64,000 nucleotides of DNA from Membranipora membranacea (taxonomy: Eukaryota > Bryozoa > Gymnolaemata > Cheilostomatida > Membraniporidae), in assembly GCA_914767715.1 (NCBI GenBank), contig OU612073.1, forward strand, positions 1,862,001-1,926,000, read 5' to 3'. Made by a program: the position numbers and the translations under genes. Of the stretch, positions 11,561-27,100 are shown piece by piece. The stretch's first letter is position 1. Every line of letters starts with the position of its first letter. The notes under the pieces are model-generated. The model saw only the letters and a list, made by a program, of their open reading frames with translations. It was not told the origin of the DNA and ran no database searches.

Positions 11561-14500
11561 AACAGCTGCAGATTGAAAAGTACATGTACAACAACATGAC
11601 AACAATGATAGGAATGCAATCAGCAGATTGATTGACAGCAGACTAAATTTTTTCTCTTCATATAAAAGCTTAATCTGTAGGTTGATGAGAGATAACTCAT
11701 GTAATATTCCATTCCAGCATCATGGGTTATGTTTAATTGTGAATAAATTTCTGTGGATTCATAATATATTGATTACTTTTCTTATGAGGATAGCGATTCT
11801 CATGTCATCTATGTACTGTTTGATAGCATGAGTGATATTAACACGCTCTTAACTCAGCTTTTGCTGCTACTAGTGTAAGTTATGCAAATTAATAAACATG
11901 ATGAACTGAGTAATGCCAATTCTCGCCTCAATGTCTCAATGTTTTTATACAGTACGTAATTTGCGTTTTACAAGGCACAACAAACCAATTCATATATAAT
12001 GGATTTTTCTTGACACCCCACATATGCATCCTTGTCATAATTCAACCAATAATTTTCACATCACTCTGTGCTATAATTTCAATCAAGAGAAATTAGCTTT
12101 CATAGTCATCCAACAACATTATCCCCTTTTGTACAGGGGTGTATTATAGAGGGGTCGTTGACTATCTGCATGCCTCAGGAAAAAAAATTGAAGAATAGAG
12201 GTTTAACTATAACAGGGGGTGGTTCGCAAAAAAAAGTTTCAGAAAAGAAAATAGGGTTTGAAAAGTAGGTGGTTGTTACCAACACTTCACAAAGTAGTAT
12301 TCCCATCTCCACACCCAGTTGGGATTTGTAAGAGGACCAAACTCCCTCCCTACTAATAAAAATAAGAAAATAAGCCTCAAAATGAAAATCCAGCATTGCT
12401 GCTAACTTGATGAGAAGCGAATTCTTTCTGTCAGTGGGGAGATAGAGACAAACATTGTAACATTCAGCTGAGTTCACAATGAAACCATTCAAGACTTCTA
12501 ACATTCTAGACCTTCTAACTCGTTGGTAATGTTACTGAATACTTGGATGAGAATGATCATTGCTTTTTACCCAATACCCAGACATATAGTGACATATAAT
12601 AGGTAAGAATAGGTTGGATGCTTTAAATACCTGAATAAATACCTAATTAACATTTTCTGATAGGGGTGGGGGCAACCACAAAGAGCCTATAGAGGCTGAC
12701 CGCTTCCAATGCAGTGCATTTGTTTTGAATGTACACTGCATTTATGTTGTCGCGATGTGATTTGAATTGATGATCAGTTGCAGTCTAATTAGGTTGCATA
12801 TAATATAGTATAAAAAAAATCAAATTTGTGCTTATTACTAACATCTCTATCGCCAGCAGCAACCTTATTTTATTATCATCACACAGCAGTCCCCTGCCAT
12901 GGCATCAGTACATGTATCGAGGTATTGTCCCCTTCTAAGAACTGATCTGTAAGCTATGACTCAAGAATGTCTGCAAGTTAACATGAAATATTTAAAAGCT
13001 TTAAAATTAAGAATTTGGTTGCATGATGTTTGGTCGCATTATCTACATGACTACCTAATCTTATTATTGTGTAAAATTAAGTTGTCTGTGTTATTTCTGC
13101 AATTGGTGTTGCTTCCCTTGAATTTCTCTCAAGTGGCAATAAAACATTGTTGGATATGCAACCTGAAATAGGGGCGAGCCTGATACAAGCCATCATCTCG
13201 GATGATCTATGGCTCCTTACCTATTGTTGGAGAGTCCAAGGTGAGCGACCATATGAAGGAAGAACAACCTCTAATGCAGTGACATTGGCTTGTGTCTGTC
13301 AGTCAATCTGGGTATCTGTTTACTCACTGTTTGGCATCTTGAGTACCTCGTAAGTGTTTTGATGTGTTTTCCCCTAGATATCAGGGGTATTGAGGTTTCT
13401 ATGCAGATGGAAGCAGCCTGCCTTTTCTTCAATACTGCAAAAGACAGATCATCAATTCAGTGTCATAACAAGCAGAATGATGCTAACTCCCCAATGATGT
13501 TTGGATAATCGCATAGCATCTCTAGCATGGAGATAGGAACTCAGCGCTGTTACCTGGTTGCTACTATTGTTCAGCAGGGACCAGTTTCAACAAGTGCTGC
13601 CATTAGCTCATTGTCAACAGCTGTTTGCATATGAATACTTACCTATTGAGATGGTAGCATTTGATTCAGTAGTGTCTTTAGCAGCAAAAAAATACACAGC
13701 ACTATGTGTGTGCTCTTTGAAGTAAGCTCTTGGATATCGAATCAGTTTGCCTAATTGCATCTGCATAGGAACAGCTCACAATTTGAAATGTTTTTTTATA
13801 TGCAGTCAGCAAGACTTTGTGCGTAACACAATGCCACAAGTTAACAGAGAGCTATCAACAGTTCATATTTGAACTGGTCACATGATTTGACATTCAACCA
13901 ATGAATTTGATGCACATGTCTACTCCAAATCATCACTCTGCCTGCAGGATAGCCTTGTGACATAGTCTATCTCTGCAGCACAGCAATAGTGGCGCTGCCT
14001 TCCATCAAGGGAGGCAACTGCAAGAGGTCAAGGTTATTAGATGACTCCATTTAGGCCCAAATATTGTCAATTACGGGTTACCATGGTTTTTCCAATTTAG
14101 GTACTCAGTTTAGGTGAATTATGCTGCAGAGATGAACGTTTGCCTCAACAGTTAGCAATTTCACAGAGTGGTTAAACATTGCTAGGCCCCATGACTCCAA
14201 GAAAGATTTACCAACAGAGCTGAGATGAGGGATATCATCTTTTTCAATCACTCCTGATTGTTTTAGATGGAAACTTGTTAGTTTGAGTAGCTCACTATCG
14301 ATCAAATAATGCTGAATGAAATTTTTATTTAATCAGTATGATATTAGGTAAGCTGTAGCAGGATTCATATAACGTCCAACAGTAGACTTTTTTGGATAAT
14401 AAATCACATACATCGATGATAAGTCATACAGTAGTACCATGCGATTTTGTGTTTGGAACCAAGCCTAGAGTGAACTTATAAGAGGTGTTCTGTCGGACAC

Positions 14501-15017
14501 TTTCAGAAAAAACATTACATCCAATTTGCTTTAAAAATTTGACGTAAGGCACACACTAAAATAATACTCAAGGTCATGGAGCAGAATTGTACTGGGGATC
14601 TCGACTGATCAGAGCTTGAAAACTCTTGTATTGTACTGTATGATTGACTGATGATGAGTTTGCTTCTTGTTCAATTTTAACATTCTGAATGCAATAATTC
14701 TGTTAAGGGAATCTTCATGTATCTGGTGCCTGTTCAACCATGGTTTGTGATCATGATTACAGCTCATTTAAAAGGTTTAGTTGACTGTAAAAAAAGTATC
14801 ATCATGCCACGCTTGGAGAAACGTGACAATCAAAGTAAAATTATTGAAATTAGGCCAAGTATACTGACCTCTACAAAAATTTAAAAGTGAGATATAATTT
14901 GGTTATATCATTAATTTAAATCTCTAAATTTTGTTTCCAATAAAAGTCTATGGAGAACCAGATTTCATGATCATCGTTGAGCAATAATGTAGCATTGTCT
15001 GTATATTTGAGATAGCT
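11561..15017. other. Downstream of the EGF gene, nothing recognised
   Basis: There is no convincing coding region, only short AT-rich open frames. The minus-strand 3' untranslated region of the EGF gene should begin below 15018. A TTTATT at 14324-14329 (AATAAA on the minus strand) is a candidate polyadenylation signal, about 690 bases after the stop codon. Confidence 0.4.
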
Positions 15018-15181
15018 TTAGATATTCATGGCTCCTTCGATTAGTGGTACTGCTGATTTGGCGAGCTCACTATATACGATATACACTACTGCTCCAACTA
15101 TACCAAGAGCAGGCACAACAACAAAAAATATGGCGATTGCTGATGGCTCGATAGGGAGCTCCTCCTCTTGAGTTTCATAGT
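15018..15181 (-). CDS. Terminal exon: transmembrane helix, short tail and stop
   Basis: The exon begins after TTCCAG in phase 1. It encodes an acidic stretch ([13 protein letters not shown]), a hydrophobic run [20 protein letters not shown], and a short tail containing [13 protein letters not shown], ending in TAA at 15018-15020. There is no basic cluster after the helix, and the tail has no recognisable signalling motif. A relic copy lies at 10450 on the other strand. Confidence 0.85.
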
Positions 15182-18100
15182 CTGGAACCATAAGATAATA
15201 TGATATGATTCATATATACCAATATAGTTATAATATGGGTTTAGTAATAAAGTATTAAAAAAATAAAATAAATAAAAATATATTCAATTTTTTCCACTAG
15301 TGGCTTATCAGTGTTGAATGACGATGCTATACAGTAAGGAGCAGCGGTGAAGCTTTTTCAGTGAACAACAATAGCAAAACAATTATTTGGAAGATTGATT
15401 CAACTTCAATAGTATCTATATAAAGGTTGAACTATTTTACAGAACTTACATTCCTCTGTGTATTGTAGTTGAACTACGGGTGCCATATTATTTGGAGCTA
15501 CACTTAATAATGATGCTGTGGAATCTGGAATACAATGCAATGGGATTATGTCCATTTGGATAGTTTTGTCCTGTTGTGATGCCCTGAATAAAACCCTAAT
15601 ATGCAGGACAAATTGAGCTGAGTGGTCTATTATCAACGCTAATCAACCGAAAGTCTGGTTATATTTTCATATTCATGCCTTCATGGCTTCAGGAAAGTCA
15701 ACCCATTGTTTGCATGGAAGTATAACCAGAACACCGCATTATATCGCAAAAGTGTGGCCTGACAATTGTACAACAATGCATGTTCAAGATTATGCTAATA
15801 GCACTAGAGGTTGCTCTAGATGGCAGGCTTGATGTGTCATAGTGCACGAAATGAGCAGTAGAAGAACCATAGTGTTCGAGGAAACAAAAACGCGTATAAG
15901 TCAAGTGATAGCACAAAGGTAAGAACTTACATTTCTCGATTTTGTACCCAATTGTAGTTGAAGCTGGGCCACTTGTTACAACCTGAGATGTTCTGCTACC
16001 ATTAGTTGTTGTAGCATGCTCTACTATTTGTTTAAACTGCTTGTCAATACTTTTGCTCTCTACTGAGATGTTCTTCTTACAGCTGCACACTCCGCAAATA
16101 GAAGCTGCAGCACGTGGCCTTAGTTTAAACTCAACAGTACTCCTACCTTGAAATGTAAAATTTTTACAATGTTTTGAAATAACAATTGTCAATCCAAGTA
16201 TTTTATAGTGTCATAGAAAATAATTTATGTCTTAATGCTGTTGATCTTATTTACAGCCCTAGCAAAATATGAGCAGCTTTTTTAAAAATCCTGACCTGGA
16301 AGGAACCGTAGATATACAATCCTTTCTGTATTAATATAAATATAGTCTTCCAGCCATGCCTTGACTTGTGTTATTGCAGCGGTAATATTGATCACTGCCA
16401 TAGTGATATAGGTAGCGGGAACATCTGCAGTCAGCATACCGACACTGTCTAGGACCTCAGTATATGACTTCCTGCCTTTTGTGTCAAATGAGACTACAAA
16501 TGCAACAATGAACAATACCAATGAGTATTGTAAATGCAGAGTGCAAATTATTTTGCATACTTGACAGCATGAACTGAAGAGTAAGTAGTACATATTGAAC
16601 TCTATCAGGTATAGATACACCTCTTGAGGAAAAGTTGAAATAGGCAGTTGTCAATGAAAGTTGGATCCTTCCTCGGGTAGGTAACAGCTGATTATCAATT
16701 CAATTATTATTGTATATTTGGAAGATTGGGCTAAATTATCTAAGATCTCTCCAGCAAACACTACTAAGCAAAGGAGTGTGAGGATTGTAGTCATTGTCCT
16801 TATAAGCCAATGAAGAGGTGATTCAAAAGGGAGAATCACACTATTCCTGTCCACAAAGTTGCCAGAATTTTGATTCTTAGCTGACCATTTCCTGCCATAG
16901 TAAATCAAGGCTGGCCACTTGAGATTTCACCAATAGCTTAGACCGATTTATCAACTCTAAATATTATTTATCATTCCAACTCAGTGTTTTGCTTATTAAT
17001 CAAAGGTTGCAGCCATCTGTCTGCAGGTGACGGCTGGAAAATCTTAATTCGACCACTCATACATGAGAAACAATGTTACTGTTCCAAATCAATAAAACAC
17101 ACCTAAAGTACCACATTACCTGGTTTAATTACAGTCTTGGTCTTCTGCATTGGCGGTGCACCCAGATAGTCTTCAGCTTATTACAAATGAAAGAGATGAC
17201 ATTATTTTTCCAACTGACATTCATACAAATGATAGCATTTTAAAATCGATCATGATGAAAGAATTATGATTTTAAATCTTGGTCGTTACAAATCTCGCTA
17301 CTTATTTTCACATCTAATATCAAACAGTGCAAGCTGGTTAACTCAGACTTTAAAGTTCAGAACTCCTGTTAATTCAGAACAGGAAAGCTGGTCTTCAGCC
17401 AGATCTCAATGTATTCTGATTTTACTTAATTCAGACTATGCTTAATTATGACAAATTTTTGTGGTCCTCAGAGGTTTGAATTAAGCAAACTGCATTTTAC
17501 ATGGCAGCAATATGACCTACCTGCGCTTACATTCTGCTGGACATAGCATCCGCACATGTGGTCTCCTGTGGAAGTTGTGCATGCACCATCAGTCATACAC
17601 GTATCAGATCCATTACTGCATTCAACATAAGCTGAAACAAATCAATACAATTGCTTTATTTTGCAAAGAAATAGTTCAAGTTATGAAAGTTGTTCAACTT
17701 GCGCCATAATATGTTATACATGCATTAACACACATTACTGGTGTAATTCAGCTGATTAACTGTTTACCTGAACATGATGTTCCTGTCCCAATGAACCCAT
17801 CAATACATGTGCATAGAAATGACCCTTCTGTGTTGGTGCAATATGCATTTTTGTGACAGTAATGCAGGTCTATCTGGCATTCGTCTATATCTAAAGACAG
17901 AAAAGTTTTGATATGCTATCTTTTCAAGTGCATTTGTGGCTTTATGATACATGTGTCTATCAATCAATTTTCATCGTGTAATTCGAAGACTCAATCATCA
18001 GTATAATTACTCACTGAATCGCTCACTCACAATCTAACTCACCAGTGTTTATCAGTAAGTACAACTAAAACTTCAATCACACTATATGCAATAAACCTAA

Positions 18101-21100
18101 GACAGCAATGAATCAGTTGACCAAATACGATTAGAATGTACATGCATATAAATGTGAGAACTGTAAATATACCTGTACATGAGACTCCGGTGCCAGTATA
18201 CCCAGAGCTACACACACATATATAAGACCCAACTGTGTTCAAACATTCGGCCTCCTGGTCACAGTTAAAGGTCCTTTCTTTGCATTCATCGTCATCTAAC
18301 AAAAAAAAAACATGTTTGTTTGAGCCATAAGCTATTCACCCTCATCAGCTGGTTTGGATGTTGAATGAGACTGTGGGTCAAGACTATTTTTAGCTAACTT
18401 TCAAAATATGTTTGATATTATGGACACAAACAAGATATGTGAAGTTCGCTGTGCAACAAGGGTATAATATAATCACATATAACAAAGGCCTTTATTACAA
18501 CACTGATTCATATATTTCTAGACAATTGATTAAAGTAGCAGACAACCACAAAAGTTATATTTTGATATTTGATGCGTTATGATGTACTCCTACCTAAATT
18601 TGCATGTTAAAAATAAATGTTAATTTTGAAAGCTATAATTATTTAAATTTCAGACTCTCTTCATTCATTTTGTTTCAGTAACAAGAATATCCAAGATGGC
18701 TGGCCAAATGAATAATACTCTCATTACACCGTCATTCATGGACAAAGCAGCTGCTCTCTGCTGCAGTCCCGGTAGTTCTTTTTGTAGAACCCCTTGCTCT
18801 CTTTTCAATTAATTGAATGATCGATTAGATATAGAATAACAATGATCTTCACCTGAGCAATTAAATCCTGTTCCACTGTAACCATTGATGCATAGGCACA
18901 TGAAAGATCCAACTGCGTTGACACAGGTAGCCTTAGAATGACAGTGCTCCTTGTCTTCCATACATTCATCCAAATCTGTTAACAAAAATACCTGTCAGCT
19001 AAGTTACTGGTAATCGATATCTTGTAGCAATGTGGATGTTTGAGGAAAAGAACACTGAAAGCACAACACGTTACCGTAACTTAACTTGACGGTTGCTGTA
19101 TGGCAGTACGAATATTGAGACTGGATAAAATTGATCATTCGGATATTTATGTCTAGCCAAGAATTTTTTATTTTAATTAATTTTAGTGAAGCATGCAACA
19201 CCTACCATTATCTTTGCTAAATAGAGTACTACCGTTATATCACACTATGGATACCTGAAAACAATGTGAACTCTAGGAGCATGAAACAACAAAGTTTTTC
19301 ATTTGACTCAACACCATGTATATGAGTAAATTGGTCAGCTGTACATGTATCTTGATTGAGGCTTGGCCTTGAGAATCATTTAAGTATGATGATAATGATG
19401 ATTACCTGAGCAGGAAACTCCTGTGCCAGAATAGCCTATGATACAAGTACAAGTGTAGGAGCCTGGTGGTGTGTTAGTGCATATCGCATATTCATGACAG
19501 TCGTCCTCTCCTTGTACACATTCATCTATCTCTGTAAAACATGGTCATCAATACATTGCCTAACCAGTATTTGTGGTTTTCGTTATTACTGGTTAACCAC
19601 AATCAGTGGTAGGGATAGCCTTTTATCTTGATGAATTTCAACGTCCAGAAAAATTCTTGTAAACCCTGTTAGAAGTAAGGGTAATGGGTAAGTTTTTCAG
19701 CTAGTCCATCTAATTCATTCTTGTAAGAAACCCTACCACTGATTTTGTATATACAGGCGGTTGGCAAAAAGTGGGACGACTCCCAAGAGCGGTCTAGGTT
19801 TCTATTGGCTCTATTTCTATGCTGTAAAAGTAAAAATATCACATCGGATGATCTCAAGAATATCAGTGTTTAATCAATTGGGCTACCAATATCTTTGTGA
19901 ACTTGACAATGATTATTCATTTACCAAAATCGAAGAGAAGAAACATGACTTGTTTTGACTTTTGGACATGGAAAGATGTGATGGGTTTGATTTCTTTATC
20001 AATGACAAATACACCTCACTTAATAAAGTCTATTTAGATCTCTAATTAAGTTAATTACCTGAGCACGAAATCCCATTTCCAGAGTAGCCAGGATTACATT
20101 CACAAGTATATGATCCGATTGAGTTTATACAAACTGCATCTAGGTGACAGCTGTTTATCCAACTACCACACTCATCTTCATCTAAGACAAGAAAGTATTG
20201 ATCAGCTATCAATTTGTCACCTGAACTTCGAAAATTCACTCAATCATGACATAACATCACCCGACAACGCTTTTCGGCGTATTCGCTAAGATTAAGGTGT
20301 CACTGCCAATGATTGATTAGTGGGAGCTTCAGTTTGGGCAGCTTGCTGCACACCAATTACAGGAGGTCATTTATGGCCTTGCATCTAGGGTGCAAACTAG
20401 TGTTCTAGGATCTATCACATTCACAGTATGAGGATTTAGGGCACCTCGCATCCCTCTTAAGGGGCAGCCCAATCTTCTGTTTCTTACTAAACAGCAAAAC
20501 ATCACCCATTATCATAATTATGTCAACATATTGTAACTTTCAAGCGCCATTTTCAACAAATTCAAGGATGTTGTTATATTCCGTTTTGATAATTCAGTAA
20601 TAGCGATACATGAGAGTAGTTGAATTTTGATGTCTTGATTGATCAAAATAAAGCAGCAGGAAAACGTTTGATTAGTTTTCTTGCATCAAACTTTTCAGTA
20701 TCAACTGCGTGATCAATGGTATTTGAGAGGCTGCCACAGTAATATACGCTAACCAATACAGGTGAAGTTGGTTAGGACTTTTTTGCAAAGTTGGCATTGG
20801 CAGAGGTCTCTCCATCATGACTTTTTGCATGACTGAAATCCAATACAAAGTCGGATAAGTAGTTTAATAACAGGGGGCCATGTCTTCACCTGAGCATAAT
20901 TGACCGTCGCCTATATAGCCTGTATTACATGTGCATGTAAAAGATCCTGGTGGTATGTTTGTGCATGTGGCCAGCTGATGGCAGTCATCTTCCTCCTGAA
21001 GGCATTCATCAACCTCTGGAAACACCATGGTACAATGAGAGGAAGTTACAATTTGGGAAGTTATATACTCAGAGCATAGATGGAAGGACACAATCAGGAA

Positions 21101-24100
21101 GGATCTCCAATCCTGTTCCCTCAGTAAAGAGGATGCTCAGGACAGGATTAGATGGAGAAGTTTGATAGAGCTAGGCCTCCGGCAGGCACCCGCTACCTGC
21201 TCAGGACATAGCAGAGATAGGCGAGGAAAGGTGACAATTGAGACTTATGAAAAGGTTTGGTCACTCTTGATATAGGTGCATGATATTGATAGGTCAAGTA
21301 ATAGCCTTGGTGAGAAATAACAAACTAACTGCATCAGTATTAATAGATGACTCTGGACTTCATAACTCACCGGTACAAATGACTCCTGTTCCTTCGTAAC
21401 CTGTTTCGCATTTGCACACAAATGATCCAACAGTGTTGTTGCATGTAGCATTCGCATGACAGTTATGGGACTGGTCAAAGCATTCATCAACATCTGAAAA
21501 AGAAGAAGTATCGTAGCGCTGCAAGTTGTCATGTTGTTTGATGTCCCAAACAGATTGATATCCTACCTTGATGAGACTGTGCCTTAAGACTGCTATCACA
21601 AACTATAAACAACTATAAGGTTAAGGTCTAGGTAGACACAGCAATTTTTACATCGTTTCGGGTTCATGATGGGTGAATCGCTGAATTGTGACAACAAATT
21701 AGTCGTGGCGATGGGCATATGGTTTGGTTGGTTTTGCTCGAGGGAGCTGGATGTAGCTGTACATTGATTGGTTGTTGCAATAGTTACGTGGTTAAACAAG
21801 TCATCTATTACCTCATGACAATGTATCAAAAATGGAGGAGTTGATAGTATTTGTAGTAAATTCACACCCTATTTATGATAAAAAAGACCAGATTTACAAG
21901 GACAGGAGTGGTGTTGTAGAAAACATGGAAGGTAATAGCTATACAACTTGGAAAAGGAGACTATCCGGACATGACACCCGTAGTATAGCACAAGAAAATC
22001 TTTTTTTTTTGAAGACACTTACATAGTGATAACGTACACAACTTCTTTGATTGAACAAACTGTAAGTTTCTGAGAATGTATTTTAAAGTTGAAGGTTGAT
22101 ACGGTTTATTTGAATATGTTACCTAGACATATCGTTCCATTTCCACTGTGCCCATCATTGCAAGTACAATCAAATGATCCATCTGTGTTATTGCAAGATG
22201 CATCAGGATGGCAGTTATGATTATTTTCAGAGCATTCGTCAACATCTGCAGCGTGGAAAGATATAAAATTATATGGAGTTGGCTATTGCTATTTATCACA
22301 AACTTTTGTGACAGCAATATGGGTTGCTAGTGATGATCAGCTGTGATCAGAAAAAATGACTTCCCTTCATTAATGATATTATCAAGTAAATCCATGGGGG
22401 GAATTTGCATCACACAGTCGCCGTTTAGAGACAGAGATGGCAATTTGAGCTTTTTGTTAGGATTTAGAATGACATAATGGACATGAGTTGACCATTCAGT
22501 GCCGTTATCGTGAGAAAGTTCAACACTCTGTACTCACCTGCGCAATAAGTCCCATCTCCAATATATCCTGTATTACATGTGCAAGAGAAACTTGCTGCAG
22601 TGTTTGTACAATTGGCCTCTGAATGGCAATCGTGTGTTCCATAAGAGCATTCGTCAATATCTATGTAAGACGATTGAGTCACAAAGGGTTAGTGGTGGCA
22701 ACATCATGATCATCCATCTTTATGCTGGACGTTATATTTCTTTGTTTGGATTGTGAAAACAAGAATTGGGAAGAACAGCGGCAAACAAATATGGCAGCAA
22801 GTTTTGAGCCTGTTTTTTAGCATGTTTAGCAAGAGGAAGTGTGAAACGCACAAACTGCAGCACTATACGATAAAATATTGCAATGAATGAGCGTAATTTT
22901 GTTTCTAAAATGAAAATTTTAGGCGAGGCTTTCAATTAATGATACAGGTTGTGAAGTAAAATAAACTATAACAGATTCAAGATCGATCAAATTGTTCATA
23001 GGATAAAAAAGATAATTATGATCTAACTGTCCTTGAAATTTTGATGAAAATAGAAAAATAACATCCATGAGAACTAGGATCGTGTTTACCTAAACATGAT
23101 GTTCCATTTCCTGTATAACCAGCGTTGCAGAGGCATATGTAGGAGCCGATCGTGTTGTCACAACCAGCTTCCCTGTGGCAGTCATGTAACAATTCAAAGC
23201 ATTCATCGACGTCTAAGAAATTAATAAAATACAGATTATTATGTCTTTTAAATTGATCAGAAAATATCGTTCTTTGTGTTTAGAGTGTTATGATTGTTAT
23301 TGGCATATTTTGTAATGTGTTTTAGCAACAAACAATTTATGCCTTTCCAAATAACTGTATAACCAGGCAGCATGCAAACTTTATAGGCATTCAATTCAGC
23401 TTTCAAAAAGTTTTGAATAAAAATTACAACAGCACCCTTTGCATGGATTGATCGGAGCGTTGGTGGACAGCGGTTTGATTTCAACATGCTGTTGGGAATC
23501 AGCGTTCCTGTTTACTTAAAGATCACCGATTGACCAGAGAATGTTATAGTCAGGCAGTTACTTATGATAAAGTTGTGTCTGATTTGCTTGGTAAACATAT
23601 TCAATGCTCTAGTACTAGTTGGCATAAATTTTTGAATTGGGGAAGAGTGCCTTCCATTATGGAATGTTACTCTCATTCTCTGCATTATGATGTCACTGTC
23701 TCCCGGAAGTGCTTGTTTCTTGTACTGCACATCCGGGAGCTTTGGTCTTAACATAGACTTTTATGAGCCTCACCATAGCAGAGTTGACCAGTACCATTGT
23801 ATCCAGGGTTACATGTGCATGTATAAGAGCCAGGTGGGTTATTGGTACATGTAGAGTAAATGTGGCAGTCATCGGTCCCCATCTCACATTCATCAACTTC
23901 TACATAAACACAAACGGAGAGAGTAAAATAATATGCGTTTTTATTGACGTTTAAATATATATAAGTATGTGATTATGTTATAAACAAACAAAAATAACCA
24001 TTTTTGGTCCTCATTATCAAAAAAAGAAAGAAAAAATAGAATATATATATGCACAGAAATGATAATTAGTTGAGAGAACAAGTTTGACTGTATGTGATTG

Positions 24101-27100
24101 ATCGATAGATATTACTCTTTACTATATGAAATGAATCGATTTGCCGATTTGCCATAGTAAATGATTCCTCGCTGAAACTAACATCCCAATCACAGACATA
24201 ATTTTCTTAAGTTTTATCACAGCATGTAACAATTTCTCTCCACTTCATATCCCCAGAGGTAATCATTTGACTCCTTATTTCTTTTAAGCAAAATAATGTC
24301 CTGCATTCATGCCATATGTTAGGAGTGATCGAGAAGCCAGAAACAAACAGATATATGTATATTGATGTTACAGTATAAAATTTAGTACCCCTCTTCAGGC
24401 TCTCACAGTCAATCACTGTGAGCCATACTTGCCAAGTCTCCCGATTTAGGCGTGACCCTCCAGATTTTTACACCCACCTCCCACTTTTTGTAAATCTCAC
24501 TATTTCCTCCAGATTTTAGAGAAAACAGACCAATCGCAATTTTTGATAGTTATCCAAGCACATGTTGCTGTTGACTAGTTACTGCCAAGGTCTTTGCACA
24601 CAAAATTGAAAGGAATTATCAAATTTAACAATCCTAACAAATTTACCTGTTCTGTTAAGATTCAGCCTATTATTGTAAATGACCAATAGCACCCTCTCAT
24701 AACTCACAACACTGACTGTCATTGGTCACAATATAAAGTAGCTAGTCAAGTGCATACCTTTAGTTTTCATTTCCTTTCAGATCATACATTTTTTAGTATT
24801 AATTTTGTACTGTCTACTCTAGTTAAATTTAAGTGAAGGAAAATAGAAACCTAACAATTCCAAAGGTAGGTCCACTACAATTTAACAAAGCTCGGACCAA
24901 ATACTTTGAAACATATTTAATGTTAGTCAAACAAAAATATAGTACCTTATCTGGATTCTCACTGTCTGTGACTGAGCACATTTTCATATCTTGATGATGC
25001 ATGGGTACTTGTAGCCTGTCTTGACAGGCAAAGGCCCCTGGGACTTACATGCCTCTACTTTGCCAATGGGGTGTTTGATACTGGACATTGACAATGTAAA
25101 GGCATGTATGTAATAGTCCCAGGGGCCCATGTAATTGTTTAAAGTGTATTTCACCTCAGTTTGATATTTTAGTACTAGTACAAACATGAAATTATTTGGG
25201 GTCAAATATACCTTTTTAGCCCTTCCTAGTGGCTGGAAACGTTGGGGGGCTCACACCGCCCCCCAAACCCCCAGGTGGGTGACTCGGGTGCTTCGCACCC
25301 TCGAAGCACCACGTTGTGGTGCAGTATCACCGTATAATGAAATCTCCCTATTTTGTATTTAGATTACTTGGCAAGTATGCTGTGAGCCAGATTCTATCAT
25401 AAAATGATTTTCATTTACAAAATGTAGTATTGTGCTAATGATCCCTTTTAATCAGATATGAGATTATTACCTGAGCAGAAGGTACCGTTTCCTTCGTAGC
25501 CGGGATGACAGCTACAGGTGAATCTCCCAGCTAAATTGGTACAGGTAGCATTTAAGTGACAGTCATGTGTGCCCAGTGTGCATTCATTATCATCTACAAT
25601 ACAATGTCAGTCAGTCATTGCGATGTGAACAAGATTTGATTCACAGAGAAAGAAATTTAACAACAATTGGTATGCTAACTATTTGAGACATCTTCTCTTT
25701 TAGAGCCATGAGCAAAACTTTTTGTCTACAAGGATTGCCAACAGTAATGCTAGATAGAAAAGCCACCAGCAGAATTATTATAAAATGGCTAACCTATTTC
25801 ATTGCTTGAATGGAAAACTTAAATATACATTACGACAAATTCGGTGACAGGCTGCAACCTTTTATCTTGAACTTGTCCCTAACTGCCCATAGGCAAATGG
25901 CAATGGGAAAACCAAACTGCTCTGTCACATTAAATCATCAATTTACCTGTGCAAGAAATTCCGTTCCCGCTAAAGCCATTATTGCAGACACAGATAAACG
26001 ATCCTACAGTGTTATTACATGTGCCGTCTGAGTGACAATCATGTGATCCATCCACACACTCATCAATATCTACAATTCAGAGTGAGTTCAGTTCATAGAC
26101 TTACTAATATTTGGAAGTCTACGGTTCAGGTTCGGATAAGAATGATAAAAATGAAACAATCTTGCATTCAAAGAATCAAAACTCACCGAAAGTTCACCAA
26201 AAACCAATGAAGTTTATAGCATTTTTAATAATGAATATTCATTAAAAATGTTACGAGATGAATATCATCGTCATCAAAGTTGTTTTCAATGTATTTCAAT
26301 TTTATCTTCACGAGTCAGGATGATAGATTTGCAACATCATTTGCCAGAATCGGATGAATGGTATGGAAGAACGTACATAAATTAATGTGCTGGTGAAAAA
26401 TATTCGAGAAAGAACAAGACCAAAGTTTTAAGCCTTGTGCTGTCCTAAGAAGTCATATGGATGTCGCACTTTCTGCGACCATGTCCTATTCAGAACACAC
26501 TGGTCCTGGAGCATACGAGCATGTATCAATGAGTGGAAGGAAGGACCAATTTGCAGCAAACGGCTGATATTGAAATCGTAATATGTAACATCAAAAAGTA
26601 CTGTCGAAAAAGTCCCAGAAAAATCCAACTGTTTAAAAAAATAGGATAAAGGATAAAATATCTTTACCTGAGCAGATAACTCCAGATCCACTGTATCCCT
26701 CGATGCAATCACATTCGAAAGAGCCCGCTGTATTTGTACATATAGCCAGTCTGTGACAATCATTCATGTCTTCAGCACATTCATTTATATCTATCATGTG
26801 AAAAACAATATTTAGTGAGACTTGACCAGCGAATGAAAAATCTGCTGTAGGGTGTAGACAATATGTAGGACATTCAATCAGTCAAGTTATTGTAATTGTA
26901 ATTGCATTTCATACAGAAAGGGTTGGATGTGCAGATAATGTTTCACACTTCAGTCAGTAACTGTTTTGGTGATGATCTGGTTTGATTTGGTGTTCTCTGA
27001 AATGTTCGAAGTTCGGTACAGACAGCAATTGTTATGGGGGTGAATCCACGCCAAATAAGAACGTACCATAGCAGATGTTCCCATCGCCGCAATAACCTGT

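Noticed and set aside
12175-12504. Minus-strand 109-codon frame as a gene
   Set aside because: Composition is Phe/Leu/Ser-rich as expected from AT-rich DNA; no motif, no splice sites and no conserved neighbour.
16651-16908. Coding exon in the juxtamembrane region
   Set aside because: The open frame has a hydrophobic run, but the 17120 and 16296 exons join in phase without it and no matching splice sites are evident.
21832-22026. Plus-strand open frame of 64 codons
   Set aside because: Intronic, antisense to the gene, no family resemblance; ends in a poly-T run.
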